A DNA stretch of 64,000 bases from DMER64 sp964600385 (GTDB lineage: Bacteria; Bacteroidota; Bacteroidia; Bacteroidales; UBA932). A program made the position numbers and the translations under genes. The notes below the pieces were generated by a model. The model searched no databases and was not told the DNA's origin. It saw only the letters and a program-made list of their open reading frames with translations. This document shows, one piece after another, positions 23,448-33,381 of the stretch (position 1 is the first letter of the stretch; each line of letters opens with the position of its first letter). The stretch covers positions 1-64,000 of the forward strand of contig CAZRJC010000011.1 of assembly GCA_964600385.1 (NCBI GenBank), given 5' to 3'.

Positions 23448-24890
23448 TTAATTGTCAGTTATTTTCTCGGCTGCCACAATATTCTCTACGTGATGCGTAT
23501 GAGGGAACATATCAACCGGCTGTACGCTGGTAATACGGTACATGGGGGAAAGTATCCGAAGATCCCTGGCCTGCGTGGCCGGATTGCAGCTTACATATAT
23601 GATACGTTGCGGAGCCGCATCCATTAGCACTTTGAGAACGTCTTCGTGCACACCTGCACGCGGTGGATCCAGTACAACCACATCGGGACGGCCTTCCTCT
23701 GCTATGAATTCGGGCGTGAGTATATCTTTCATGTCACCGGCAAAGAAACCCGCGTTAGTGATTCCGTTTATGCGGGCATTTTCCCGGGCATCTTCAATGG
23801 CCTCGGGGACGTATTCAATTCCGGTCACTTTCCGGCATAACCCCGACAGGAAAAGCGCAATGGTACCGGTGCCCGTATACAGGTCATAGACATGATAATC
23901 GGGATTCAGCTGTGCCATTTCCCTTACTTTACTGTACAGACGGTAGGCCTGCCGGCTATTGGTCTGGTAAAACGATTTGGGGCCAATCCGGAACTCAAGA
24001 TGCTCCATCCGTTCCGTTATATACGGACTCCCAAAGTATGGCTCCACAGGAAGATCGGCAAAACTGTCGTTCTTTTTGGTGTTTATTATGTATTGCAGCG
24101 AAGTAATGCCCGGGAATGAATCTTTTATATACTCCATTAGACGCAGCCGGGCGTCATGATCTTCACCCGCAGCGGGATTGTCGTGCGCAAACACAACCAC
24201 CACCATTACCTGACCGGTAGATGTAATGCGTATCATGAGTGTCCTCAGGAATCCTGTCTGAGCCCTTAGATCAAAGAACGATAAATTGTTTTTAATTGCG
24301 TAATCCCTTACAGCCAGTCGTATTGCGTTGGAAGGCTCGTCCTGCAGGTAGCACCAGTCAATATCCAGAACCTTGTCAAAACGGCCGCTTACATGAAAGC
24401 CGAGGGAGGGGAGCAGGGGAGAGTCATTGTCCGCCGGGGTTTCTTCTTTCATCTGATCGAAGGTTTTCCAGCGGTCGTTCGAGAAAGTGAATTCCAATTT
24501 GTTCCGGTAACAAGTGGTCCTTTCGGAGCCCAGAATACCCGATATGGGCGGCAATTCCAGTTTTCCTATCCGGGAAAGCTGGTCAATTACCTGTTGTTGT
24601 TTGAATTCCAGTTGTTTATCATAGGGAAGCGGTTGCCATTTGCAACCGCCGCAATCGCCAAAATGACTGCAGAACGGTTCAATCCGTAAAGGAGACGGCT
24701 TAACCATGCGGATCACGTAACCCATCATATAGCTGCTTCTTTTATGTGTTATCTGCACATCTACCACATCGCCCGGTATGCACATCGGAACAAAAAGTGC
24801 TTTTCCTTCATGATGAGCCAAAGCGTTACCTTCTGCGGCAACGGTCTCAATCACTACATTTTCTATAATTTGCCTGTCTCTTTTACCCAT
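23448..24890 (-). CDS. rlmD: 23S rRNA (uracil-5-)-methyltransferase RlmD-type
   Basis: The 480-residue protein has a TRAM domain at the N terminus (VVIETVAAEGNALAHHEGKALFV), an iron-sulfur cluster motif CSHFGDCGGCKWQ, a methyltransferase core (YDLYTGTGTIALFLS), VVLDPPRAG and the catalytic cysteine in YVSCNPATQARDL. It methylates C5 of a uridine in 23S rRNA or, in related enzymes, another site. It is probably co-transcribed with mnmE, whose product also acts on RNA. Confidence 0.9.
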   Translation of the reverse strand: MGKRDRQIIENVVIETVAAEGNALAHHEGKALFVPMCIPGDVVDVQITHKRSSYMMGYVIRMVKPSPLRIEPFCSHFGDCGGCKWQPLPYDKQLEFKQQQVIDQLSRIGKLELPPISGILGSERTTCYRNKLEFTFSNDRWKTFDQMKEETPADNDSPLLPSLGFHVSGRFDKVLDIDWCYLQDEPSNAIRLAVRDYAIKNNLSFFDLRAQTGFLRTLMIRITSTGQVMVVVVFAHDNPAAGEDHDARLRLMEYIKDSFPGITSLQYIINTKKNDSFADLPVEPYFGSPYITERMEHLEFRIGPKSFYQTNSRQAYRLYSKVREMAQLNPDYHVYDLYTGTGTIALFLSGLCRKVTGIEYVPEAIEDARENARINGITNAGFFAGDMKDILTPEFIAEEGRPDVVVLDPPRAGVHEDVLKVLMDAAPQRIIYVSCNPATQARDLRILSPMYRITSVQPVDMFPHTHHVENIVAAEKITDN

Positions 24891-24963
24891 ATTGGTGCTG
24901 TTTCAAATAGCAAAAATGCGAAAAAAAAGTGTAATTTAGGGGACTAAACTAAACAGCACGAAT

Positions 24964-26223
24964 ATGAAAGCATTTCTTATCATGAGTTTATTGCTTGCAT
25001 CCGTAGCTCAAACTCAATTGTTGGCACAACAGGAGACGACCGTGATTTCAGGAACGGTCATCGATTCTGAAACACGTAAACCGATGGTTTTTGCATCGGT
25101 CAGTATCAGAGATATAGGCATAAGCATTGTAACAAACGGTGAAGGTTATTTCTCTCTGAAGTTTCCTTCTGCTTACACAGATGAAAAAGTGAGCGTAAGT
25201 TACCTGGGCTATCACAGCACGGAGATACCCGTATCGCAGTTCATGGCAGTTCCCAAACCGCTGACCATTGCACTCATACAGGCTGCGCTGCCCATACCCA
25301 TGACAACGGTTCGTCCTATGGATGCTTTGTCCATCGTACGTCAGGCCTACGAAAATGTCCGGAAGAATTATTCTCAGGAGCCCATGCAAATGACTGGTTT
25401 CTACCGCGAAATGATCAAGAAAGGGAATACCTATGTGACTCTTTCCGAGGCAGTTGTAGACATTCACAAAGCTCCGTATTCTCCTTCATTTTCAGTTGAG
25501 CAGGTGGGAATATACAAAGGACGGGGCAGCATTGACCGGCAACGCATAGATACCGTTTTTGTCAAGTTCCAGGGCGGGATCCGTTCCGCACTCGAAATTG
25601 ACGTGGTAAAGAACCCGTTCCTGGGAGCAATACTTCCTGAGATAGACCAGTATTACGATTTTGCCATGGAAGAGCCCGTACAGATGAACGATAAGATACA
25701 TTACGTGATATCGTTCAATCAAAAGCCGGGCGAAGAAGGCATCTATTTCAGGGGCAGACTGTTCATAGAAGTCAAGTCGCTGGCCATTGCACGTATTGAG
25801 TTCAACATGAACGTGGAAGATCGGAGCGATGCCGCGTCCATGTTCATACGTAAAAAACCTGCCGGTCTGAAAACCAAAGTTGAATACGCAGCCTATATGG
25901 TACAGTTCAAGGAAATTCCCGGGGGGAAATGGATTTTCGAATCTTCCAGAACCGATATAAAATTCAATGCCAAATGGGATAAAAAACTGTTCCGGCAGAA
26001 TTATACCATCACTTCGGAAATGGCAGTGACCGAATACAGCAAGCAGGCTTACAAGATACCTCAGGAAAGTCGTGTAAAGACAACAGATATTACTCTGTAC
26101 CGGGTAGCAGACTTTGAAGACCAGGGATTCTGGGAAGACTACAACATCATTGAGCCCGAATCGTCCATAGAACAAGTCATTTCCAAGATTATCCGCCAGC
26201 TTAAGAGACGTGCCAGAGAATAA
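24964..26223 (+). CDS. Exported protein with carboxypeptidase regulatory-like domain
   Basis: The 419-residue protein has a signal peptide (LLASVAQTQLLAQ) and a CarboxypepD_reg-like domain (about 27-115: TVISGTVIDSETRKPMVFASVSI and GYFSLKFP), as in many Bacteroidetes surface proteins. The rest (about 115-400) is a beta-rich region with unknown function and no TonB-dependent barrel. It starts a plus-strand series leading to rarA, with a gap of 59 nt, and the TAATTTAG sequence upstream only partly fits a promoter box. Confidence 0.75.
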   Translation: MKAFLIMSLLLASVAQTQLLAQQETTVISGTVIDSETRKPMVFASVSIRDIGISIVTNGEGYFSLKFPSAYTDEKVSVSYLGYHSTEIPVSQFMAVPKPLTIALIQAALPIPMTTVRPMDALSIVRQAYENVRKNYSQEPMQMTGFYREMIKKGNTYVTLSEAVVDIHKAPYSPSFSVEQVGIYKGRGSIDRQRIDTVFVKFQGGIRSALEIDVVKNPFLGAILPEIDQYYDFAMEEPVQMNDKIHYVISFNQKPGEEGIYFRGRLFIEVKSLAIARIEFNMNVEDRSDAASMFIRKKPAGLKTKVEYAAYMVQFKEIPGGKWIFESSRTDIKFNAKWDKKLFRQNYTITSEMAVTEYSKQAYKIPQESRVKTTDITLYRVADFEDQGFWEDYNIIEPESSIEQVISKIIRQLKRRARE

Positions 26224-26282
26224 GAATCTCACCACCCTGTTATGCACACAATTTATATTATGTTAAATAGCTTTTGTTAACC

Positions 26283-27569
26283 ATGAATCCATCCGTTCCT
26301 CTTGCCGAAAGAATGCGCCCCACTACGTTCAATCAATACGTGGGTCAGTCCCATCTTGTAGCCCCGGGATCCGTACTGCGCGATATGATTGAAAGCAGGC
26401 ACATTGCTTCGTTTATTCTTTGGGGACCTCCGGGTGTTGGCAAAACAACGCTGGCACGAATCGTTGCCGGATATCTCGACCGGCCTTTCTACAGTTTATC
26501 AGCAGTCAGTTCGGGCGTGAAAGATGTACGTGAAGTTATTGAACGTTCCCGTGCCGGACGAATGTTCCAGCCAAGCAGACCCATTTTATTCATAGACGAA
26601 ATTCACCGTTTTAGCAAGGCTCAGCAGGATGCTTTACTGGGAGCCGTGGAAGACGGGACCATCACACTCATTGGGGCTACCACAGAAAACCCCTCCTTTG
26701 AAGTCATTGCTCCCCTACTGTCCAGATGCCAGGTTTACGTGCTTAGATCTTTATCTGCCAGCGATTTAAAGTCATTATTGGAGCGTACGGTCAGTGAAGA
26801 TGAATACCTTAAGACTCTTTCCTTTAACATTGAAGAAACAGAAGCTCTGTTCAGATTTTCCGGTGGCGATGCGCGTAAACTTCTCAATATCATAGAATTA
26901 ATTGTCTCCACATACCCCGAGGGCGAAACGATTGTCATAAATAATGACCTTGTTCAGAAAAGATTACAGGAAAACATTGCCCTGTACGACAAAAACGGAG
27001 AACAACACTACGATATCATATCCGCATTCATCAAAAGCATACGCGGCAGTGATCCCAATGGTGCTGTCTACTGGATGGCACGGATGATCAATGCAGGCGA
27101 AGATCCTCTGTTCATCGCCCGCAGGATGGTCATTCTGGCCTCGGAAGACATCGGCCTGGCCAACCCGAATGCCTTTCTAATGGCCAATGCCTGTTTTGAG
27201 GCCGTACACAAAATAGGAATGCCCGAAGGCCGGATTCCTCTCGCAGAGACGGCCATATATCTGGCCACCAGTCCAAAAAGCAATTCTTCAATCTGTGCCA
27301 TAGATGCCGCACTGGAAGCTGTCCGAACGCAGGGTGATCTGAGCGTACCCCTGCACCTGAGGAATGCTCCTACCGAACTCATGAAAGAGCTTGGTTATGC
27401 CCGCGACTACAAATACGCCCACAGTTTTGAGGGAAACTTTACTGACCAGGATTACCTGCCACAAAAACTCAATGGCACAGTATTTTATGAGCCTCAGGAC
27501 AATGCCAGGGAAAAAGAAATAAAAAAATTTCTCGGCAGATGGGGCGACCGTTACTCGTATGATAAATAG
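26283..27569 (+). CDS. rarA: Replication-associated recombination ATPase RarA
   Basis: The 428-residue AAA+ protein has Walker A GPPGVGKTT, Walker B FIDEIHRFSKAQQDA, sensor ATTENPSFE and the C-terminal MgsA/WRNIP1 tetramer domain (HYDIISAFIKSIRGSDPNGAVYWMARMI). It acts at stalled replication forks. I use ATG 26283 (MNPSVPLAERMRP); a TTG nine bases upstream is open but unnecessary. Confidence 0.95.
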   Translation: MNPSVPLAERMRPTTFNQYVGQSHLVAPGSVLRDMIESRHIASFILWGPPGVGKTTLARIVAGYLDRPFYSLSAVSSGVKDVREVIERSRAGRMFQPSRPILFIDEIHRFSKAQQDALLGAVEDGTITLIGATTENPSFEVIAPLLSRCQVYVLRSLSASDLKSLLERTVSEDEYLKTLSFNIEETEALFRFSGGDARKLLNIIELIVSTYPEGETIVINNDLVQKRLQENIALYDKNGEQHYDIISAFIKSIRGSDPNGAVYWMARMINAGEDPLFIARRMVILASEDIGLANPNAFLMANACFEAVHKIGMPEGRIPLAETAIYLATSPKSNSSICAIDAALEAVRTQGDLSVPLHLRNAPTELMKELGYARDYKYAHSFEGNFTDQDYLPQKLNGTVFYEPQDNAREKEIKKFLGRWGDRYSYDK

Positions 27570-27577
27570 AAATGCTC

Positions 27578-27585
27578 TAACTTTG
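27578..27585 (+). promoter_or_regulatory. -7 promoter box for kdsA
   Basis: TAACTTTG matches TAnnTTTG, 19 nt before the kdsA start and inside the short gap after rarA. Confidence 0.55.
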
Positions 27586-27604
27586 TTCCGGAAATAACCT
27601 GCGT

Positions 27605-28411
27605 ATGATGACCAACGATTTTCTCCTGATTGCGGGACCCTGTGTGGTAGAATCCGAAGCGCTCTGCATGCAGACCGCAGACGTACTTTGCTCACTGGCT
27701 GCAAAATACGATCTGCCTTTTGTTTTTAAATCGTCCTACCGGAAGGATAACCGTTCCCGTGGCGATTCCTTTACAGGCATCGGAGACAGGAAAGCGCTGG
27801 AAATACTGCAACGGATTAAAGAAACGTATAAAGTCAGGGTGATAACCGATATTCACCTGCCCGAAGAAGCTTTTCTGGCAGCCTCATACCAAATAGATAT
27901 ACTGCAGATCCCGGCTTTTCTCTGCCGTCAGACTTCCCTGCTCAAGGCAGCTGCCAAGACGGGTAAGTGCGTGAACGTCAAGAAAGGACAATTTCTGGCT
28001 CCGGGCCAGATGCGCTTTGTTGTGGATAAATTAATGCAGTTTGGCTGTGACCGGTCAAAAATCCTCCTTACCGAGAGAGGAACCCAGTTCGGTTATTCCG
28101 ACCTGATATTTGATGTCAGGGGCATCCCCGAGATGCAATCGTTTGGAGTGCCTGTTATCCTGGATGTTACTCACTCGCTGCAACAACCCAATCAATCACA
28201 GGGAGTGGCCGGGGGAAGACCCGGGATGATAACCACCCTGGCTACTGCAGGTGTTTCCATAGGGGTAGACGGTCTGTTTATAGAAACACATCCCAAACCC
28301 GAAGAAGCCCTTTCGGACGGAGCCAATATGCTTCCGCTGCACAAAATGGAAGCGCTCCTCCGGCATATTCTGCCATTCAGAGAACTTTATAAAAAATCAA
28401 TACAACAATGA
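27605..28411 (+). CDS. kdsA: 3-deoxy-8-phosphooctulonate synthase
   Basis: The 268-residue protein has IAGPCVVESEAL, KSSYRKDNRSRGDSFTG, DIHLPEEAFLAA and VDGLFIETHPKPEEALSDGAN, the KDO-8-phosphate synthase pattern. It condenses arabinose-5-phosphate with phosphoenolpyruvate for lipopolysaccharide core sugar KDO. The matching phosphatase kdsC is at 51646. It overlaps the next gene by 4 nt (ATGA). A second Met follows the first; either may be used. Confidence 0.95.
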   Translation: MMTNDFLLIAGPCVVESEALCMQTADVLCSLAAKYDLPFVFKSSYRKDNRSRGDSFTGIGDRKALEILQRIKETYKVRVITDIHLPEEAFLAASYQIDILQIPAFLCRQTSLLKAAAKTGKCVNVKKGQFLAPGQMRFVVDKLMQFGCDRSKILLTERGTQFGYSDLIFDVRGIPEMQSFGVPVILDVTHSLQQPNQSQGVAGGRPGMITTLATAGVSIGVDGLFIETHPKPEEALSDGANMLPLHKMEALLRHILPFRELYKKSIQQ

Positions 28412-30315
28412 CATTATCACACGAATTCAGCACACGATACGAGAACCTACCCGTATTGATTTATGAAGGACAGGACGAAGCCTGCCACTATCTGGCCAAC
28501 AATATAGTTTATGCATTAAAAGAAAAGGAAGCCAAAGGAGAAAAGCTTGTTTTGGCGTTATCTGCCAATGCTGCTTTGATTGGTTTATTCGAGAATTTTG
28601 CCTCTTTGTACAAAAGCGGTATCAGTTTCAAAAATGTAGTCGTATTCGGGGTAAACGAGTACTACCCTCTTCATAAAGACGAAATCCAGTCACATTACCG
28701 GTTCCTGAAGGAATACCTGTATGACGTGCTGGATATTCCTGAGAATCAGATATATTATCTGGACGGTGACACACCCCGTTCGCATGTGGCACAGCATTGC
28801 CAGCAGTACGAGGAAAAGATCGCAGCGTACGGCGGCATTGACATACTCATAACCAACGGGATGGGGTCCAACGAACCCGGCTCGTCCTACAGTTCACGTA
28901 CGCGTCTTATCACACTGAATACCAGCACGCGCATATCGTCTGCCAGTGAGTTTTTTGGGATTGACTACGTACCCAATTATTCTCTTACCATGGGCATTCA
29001 GACCCTCCTCGAGGCTAAAACCGTATATTACCTGGCATGGGGAGAAGGTGTTGCCCCCTCCGTCAAGAAATTGGTAGAAGGCGGTGTAGACGAATCCAAT
29101 CCGGCCAGTTATATTCAGAAACATACTCAAACCGAAGTGATACTTGATAAGGCAGCCGCTGCCGAACTCACACGTATCAAATCACCGTGGCTTGCAGGAT
29201 CTTGTGTGTGGACAGAAGAACTTACCAAGAAGGCAGTGTTCTGGCTCTGTAAACACCTGGACAAACCCATTCTCAAGCTTACAGCCAGGGATTACAACGA
29301 CAACGGGATGAGCGACCTTATTACCGAGCGTGGCCCCTTCAGCAAAATCAACATAGATGTATTCAACAGCCTTCAGCACACCATTACGGGATGGCCCGGA
29401 GGCAAACCCAACGCTGACGATTCCACAAGACCCGAACGCGCACTTCCCTACCCCAAACGCGTCATCGTTTTCAGCCCGCACCCCGATGACGATGTCATTT
29501 CCATGGGTGGAACGGTTGCACGTCTTTCCCAACAGGGACATGAACTCCATATTGCATACCATACATCGGGAAATATTGCCGTATTTGACCACGACGTCAT
29601 TCGTTTTCTTGACTTTTTAAAGGAAATTTCCCCTGTTTACGGCATGAACGAAGATAGAGCCAGGATTATTTTCCAGCAGGCCAAAATAGATCTGGACAAC
29701 AAAAAACCGGGAGAACCCGACACCGAGTCCATACGCCGGGTTAAAGGCATCATACGCCGGGGCGAGGCCAAATCTGCCTGTGACTATCTGGGAATCAAAC
29801 CCGAGAACGTGCATTTTCTTGAAATGCCTTTCTACGAAACCGGAGGTGTAAAAAAAGATCCCCTTTCCAGGAACGATATTGAAATAGTGAAAACCTTCAT
29901 GGAAGAGATCAAACCGCATCAGATATTTGCTGCCGGCGACCTGAGCGATCCCCATGGTACCCACCGGGTTTGTTACCTGGCTATCCTCGCAGCCATTGAT
30001 GAACTTCAGGACCGGGAATGGATGAAAGACTGCCGTCTGTGGCTTTACCGCGGAGCCTGGCAGGAATGGGATGTGGCCGATGCCGATATGGCCGTTCCTT
30101 TGAGCCCCGAGGAAGTGATCATCAAGAGAAATGCCATCTTCCGTCACCAGAGCCAGAAAGATCCGGCCCTGTTCCCCGGAAACGATCCACGGGAATTCTG
30201 GAAACGGGCAGAAGAGCGGAACCACAATACAGCCAAGCTGTACGACAAATTGGGCATGGCTGAATACCAGGCCATTGAGTTATTCAAATTATACAGGAAA
30301 GGGTTAAGTATCTGA
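28408..30315 (+). CDS. Glucosamine-6-phosphate deaminase-like and PIG-L deacetylase fusion
   Basis: The 635-residue protein joins an N-terminal NagB-like domain (about 1-300) to a PIG-L/LmbE-type domain (about 345-635) with the zinc motif VFSPHPDDDVISMGG and DPHGTHRVCY. The NagB part is degenerate: the catalytic Asp of the DEY motif is Asn (GVNEYY), and the GHIAF-type segment with the catalytic His is shortened, giving NGMGSNEPGSS. It overlaps kdsA by 4 nt. A role in amino-sugar deacetylation or sensing is likely; deaminase activity is doubtful. Confidence 0.85.
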   Translation: MTLSHEFSTRYENLPVLIYEGQDEACHYLANNIVYALKEKEAKGEKLVLALSANAALIGLFENFASLYKSGISFKNVVVFGVNEYYPLHKDEIQSHYRFLKEYLYDVLDIPENQIYYLDGDTPRSHVAQHCQQYEEKIAAYGGIDILITNGMGSNEPGSSYSSRTRLITLNTSTRISSASEFFGIDYVPNYSLTMGIQTLLEAKTVYYLAWGEGVAPSVKKLVEGGVDESNPASYIQKHTQTEVILDKAAAAELTRIKSPWLAGSCVWTEELTKKAVFWLCKHLDKPILKLTARDYNDNGMSDLITERGPFSKINIDVFNSLQHTITGWPGGKPNADDSTRPERALPYPKRVIVFSPHPDDDVISMGGTVARLSQQGHELHIAYHTSGNIAVFDHDVIRFLDFLKEISPVYGMNEDRARIIFQQAKIDLDNKKPGEPDTESIRRVKGIIRRGEAKSACDYLGIKPENVHFLEMPFYETGGVKKDPLSRNDIEIVKTFMEEIKPHQIFAAGDLSDPHGTHRVCYLAILAAIDELQDREWMKDCRLWLYRGAWQEWDVADADMAVPLSPEEVIIKRNAIFRHQSQKDPALFPGNDPREFWKRAEERNHNTAKLYDKLGMAEYQAIELFKLYRKGLSI

Positions 30316-30316
30316 T

Positions 30317-30979
30317 ATGCCAGCCCTTTTTATAGCAATGCTGAGTATGGTAATGAATGTATATCCAATTTCGGATGGTGCCTTTGATTTTGACTCCATT
30401 CAGATTCCTTACACACCGCTTGAGTCACTGAACTGGCCCGGTGCTTTCCCCTACAAACCTGAAGTATCTGTACGTGCGGCTTATTCGCCGCACGCACTCT
30501 ACCTTCAGTTCAGGGTAACTGAAGATGCAGTGCTGGCCACCTGGCAGGACGACGCCACGGCACGCGCCTGGGAAGATTCCTGTGTGGAATTCTTTGTCCA
30601 GCCATTTGCAGACCAGCCCGATTATTATAATTTCGAATTTACATGCATAGGCACCTGCCTAATGGGCCGGGGGCCCGGACGTGCCCAAAGATACCGGTAT
30701 CCCGTTGAAGTGACTTCACTCATTGAAAGGCACTCTACATTGGGCAACAAGGTGTTTGGTCTTAAGCAGGAACGAACGGAATGGGTTCTTTCCATTGTTA
30801 TTCCCTGGTCTGTATTCGATCATTGCAATCCTCCCAAACCGGGCAGCACCATGAAAGCGAACTTTTACAAATGCGGCGATAATACGCCTGTTCCCCATTT
30901 CGTAAGCTGGTCTCCCGTGCTTACCCCTAAGCCCGATTTTCACAGACCGGAATATTTTGGAACACTCCTGTTCAGGTAA
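30317..30979 (+). CDS. Carbohydrate-binding family 9-like protein
   Basis: The 220-residue protein looks like a CBM9-type beta-sandwich: VSVRAAYSPHALYLQFRVTEDAVLATW, AWEDSCVEFFVQP and PDYYNFEFTCIGTCLMGRG. There is a short hydrophobic start but no clear signal cleavage site. It begins 1 nt after the NagB/PIG-L fusion stop, so it is co-translated with it. It ends 11 nt before the opposing BamA-like gene, with no terminator between them. Confidence 0.75.
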   Translation: MPALFIAMLSMVMNVYPISDGAFDFDSIQIPYTPLESLNWPGAFPYKPEVSVRAAYSPHALYLQFRVTEDAVLATWQDDATARAWEDSCVEFFVQPFADQPDYYNFEFTCIGTCLMGRGPGRAQRYRYPVEVTSLIERHSTLGNKVFGLKQERTEWVLSIVIPWSVFDHCNPPKPGSTMKANFYKCGDNTPVPHFVSWSPVLTPKPDFHRPEYFGTLLFR

Positions 30980-30990
30980 ACAGTATCCAA

Positions 30991-33261
30991 TCAGAACGGA
31001 TACCCTACCCCAAACTGGAACGAGTAGTTATTCCTTTTAAGCCATTCTCTGGCCGGAATCCATTTTTCCCGCACCGGATCACGCATAATCATACCCAGAT
31101 CGAGCCTGAGAATAACAAAAGAAAGATTCAGTCTGACTCCCAGCCCGGCATCCATTGCCACACTGTTTATGAAACTTTTAAAACGGAACGTCCCCTTTGT
31201 GTCCGGGGCATTCTGTTTTGGAAGGGTCCATATATTCCCGGCATCTGCAAACAGGGCACCTTCCACTTTCCAGAAGACAGGGAAACGGTATTCTAAATTA
31301 ACCTCCAGCTTGATATCCCCCGATTGATTGGGGATACTGAACGTAGAATCAACCGGCATCGATCCCGGACCTACCGTACGGGCCTGCCAGCCGCGCAAAC
31401 TGTTGGCACCTCCCGAAAAAAACATCTGTTCCAGAGGCAGTGAATTCGCATTCCCGTATGGGATTCCCACTCCGGCATAAAGGCGTCCGGCCAGCTGATG
31501 CCTGTCCCTTATCCATGTGTAAGCGGTATTGACATCTAATTTGACGTATTGGGAATAGGCTATGCCACCAATCAAATGGGCTCCGGTTGTGTCTGTTTTC
31601 ATCAGGCTGTTGAACGCACTCAGCACATTACCGGCAGCCTCGGCACCACCTCTGAAATAGAAATAGCTTTTCACCGGCACCGCCGAATTGTCCGTCGTAT
31701 AATAGAACAAAGAAGAAAGGCCCAGATCGAAGTGGTCACGGTATGTATCCAATATAAACGGATCTTTAAGCGTTTCCAGGAACGACGGGCTCAGGTTATG
31801 CAATTTAACCAGTTTGAGTTTTACGGGATTAACGGTATAAAAGAAACGATCACCCATCCTCCATGTATACCCGAAAGTGGTAATTGCGATATTCCTTGTG
31901 TATTCAGGTCTCGACTGGTAATTATAGCTGGCAGAAACATCGGTTCTTGGAATGTGGTTGTTAAAGACTTTTCCGTTTATTGGAAAAAGCATTTTTGGGA
32001 AAGTGAGTGTCATTGAAGTTCCCAGTTCCGTTGCACGGATCGGATCTTTTATCTTGAACTGGAAATTACCCATAAAACTTACGGTAAGCCATTCACCGCC
32101 ACGAAAAATATTCTTGTGGTAATAGGACAAAACAGGTGACACGCCAATAAGCCCGTTGGAATTGCTCGAGGCTTCGAGATTCACTTTGTATCCCTGAAGG
32201 TTGCCCGGACTCAGTCTTATGGTGCAGTCCACAGCGGCTGTGTCGGCCGGGACTTGTTCTTCCACTTTATCAAAGAGAAGCGTAACACCGTTATAAAGTC
32301 TTATACTGGAAAACCTGTTGTATGTGGTTTTTACGACAGATTCGTTGTAAGTATCACCGGGGCGGATAAAATTCAGATTGCTTACCAGCTTTGGCCGGAT
32401 ATCGGGCCTGTCGTTGAAATAAAATGTCATACCGTTGTAAGCAAGACTGTCCAGGGTTGCATAATAGCCTGTATCCATGGCAGCCTGTATGGGGTCGAAA
32501 TCGGTATAAACATTCACTTTCCTGACCTTGAATATTTTATGGGGTGTCTGGCCCGTAATAAGCACTTCCAGGTTAGCCTTACCGTCACCTTTAAGCGTAT
32601 CTGCACGAAACGTAACCAGGTTCTTATTAAAATCGTAATATCCGTTATTCCGCATTACGGCGTTTAATCTGGATGCTTCGGAATCCAGCACCGATGAAGC
32701 CAGCACCGAACCTTTCTTTATGAGCGACTGATCCAAAGCATTGTAATACAAATCGCTAATTGCAGGATCCTCCGAGCGGAGCACTATGGTATCCAGTGAA
32801 TAGGTTTTACCCGGCTTAACAAAATAATGTACCCTGGCTTTCTTTTGGTCGTATTCAACCCGGTTCGAAATGTTATTATTATAGTAACCAAGAGAAATCA
32901 AGTGGTTGTCTATGTTCATGACACTTCTTTGGATAAGTAAAGAATCGAACAGTACAGGCGGCTCTCCCATTTTCCTAAGGAAACGGCTCCATCCGTTATC
33001 TTCACGTGGACTCAGATTATAAATCTGAAGGAATGTCTTCCATCCAAAAATAATACTGGAATTAGGTTTCTGCCGCAGGAACGTTTCAAGTGCTTTTCCG
33101 GATATTTCGTTACCTGGCATTCCCTTTCCCGGTTCTACTGTAACAGTGTTCTTCTGAAGCAGATAGGCATCGTCAGGAACATAACGTGTAAGCGAACACC
33201 CCCATAAAAGAGAAAGAAAAAAAACGGCCGGGAGCCATATAAGAAAACTACGCTTACACAT
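30991..33261 (-). CDS. BamA/TamA-family outer-membrane protein
   Basis: The start is probably ATG 33259-33261 (MCKRSFLIWLPAVFF), giving 756 residues; an 8-codon extension is less likely. It has a lipoprotein-like signal with LLWGCSLTRYVP, POTRA-like repeats (about 60-390) and a C-terminal Omp85 beta-barrel ending FQFGVGYPF. It probably assembles or transports proteins or lipids at the outer membrane. The lipidated N terminus is usual in the Bacteroidetes TamA-like group. A minus-strand TAnnTTTG box is at 33266-33273. Confidence 0.9.
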   Translation of the reverse strand: MCKRSFLIWLPAVFFLSLLWGCSLTRYVPDDAYLLQKNTVTVEPGKGMPGNEISGKALETFLRQKPNSSIIFGWKTFLQIYNLSPREDNGWSRFLRKMGEPPVLFDSLLIQRSVMNIDNHLISLGYYNNNISNRVEYDQKKARVHYFVKPGKTYSLDTIVLRSEDPAISDLYYNALDQSLIKKGSVLASSVLDSEASRLNAVMRNNGYYDFNKNLVTFRADTLKGDGKANLEVLITGQTPHKIFKVRKVNVYTDFDPIQAAMDTGYYATLDSLAYNGMTFYFNDRPDIRPKLVSNLNFIRPGDTYNESVVKTTYNRFSSIRLYNGVTLLFDKVEEQVPADTAAVDCTIRLSPGNLQGYKVNLEASSNSNGLIGVSPVLSYYHKNIFRGGEWLTVSFMGNFQFKIKDPIRATELGTSMTLTFPKMLFPINGKVFNNHIPRTDVSASYNYQSRPEYTRNIAITTFGYTWRMGDRFFYTVNPVKLKLVKLHNLSPSFLETLKDPFILDTYRDHFDLGLSSLFYYTTDNSAVPVKSYFYFRGGAEAAGNVLSAFNSLMKTDTTGAHLIGGIAYSQYVKLDVNTAYTWIRDRHQLAGRLYAGVGIPYGNANSLPLEQMFFSGGANSLRGWQARTVGPGSMPVDSTFSIPNQSGDIKLEVNLEYRFPVFWKVEGALFADAGNIWTLPKQNAPDTKGTFRFKSFINSVAMDAGLGVRLNLSFVILRLDLGMIMRDPVREKWIPAREWLKRNNYSFQFGVGYPF

Positions 33262-33265
33262 AATA

Positions 33266-33273
33266 CAAAAGTA
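33266..33273 (-). promoter_or_regulatory. -7 promoter box for the BamA-like gene
   Basis: On the minus strand this reads TACTTTTG, matching TAnnTTTG, five bases before the ATG. The transcript leader would be very short or absent if this box is used. Confidence 0.45.
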
Positions 33274-33314
33274 GAAAAAAAGCATGAATACTCATGCTAA
33301 ATGAATATTTAGTA

Positions 33315-33322
33315 TATATTTG
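33315..33322 (+). promoter_or_regulatory. -7 promoter box for speA
   Basis: TATATTTG matches TAnnTTTG and lies 59 nt upstream of the speA start in the divergent gap. Confidence 0.55.
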
Positions 33323-33381
33323 CAATCCGATTGAATTACATTGTGTTTTTATTATTAAAGTAACTTACTTACATTTCTGAA

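Noticed and set aside
26274..26282. TTG start nine bases upstream of the rarA ATG
   Set aside because: The ATG at 26283 gives the family N terminus; the TTG adds only three residues.
29182..29592. Long open frames antisense to the NagB/PIG-L gene and to other chromosomal genes
   Set aside because: They follow codon bias of the real gene on the opposite strand and have no family motifs.
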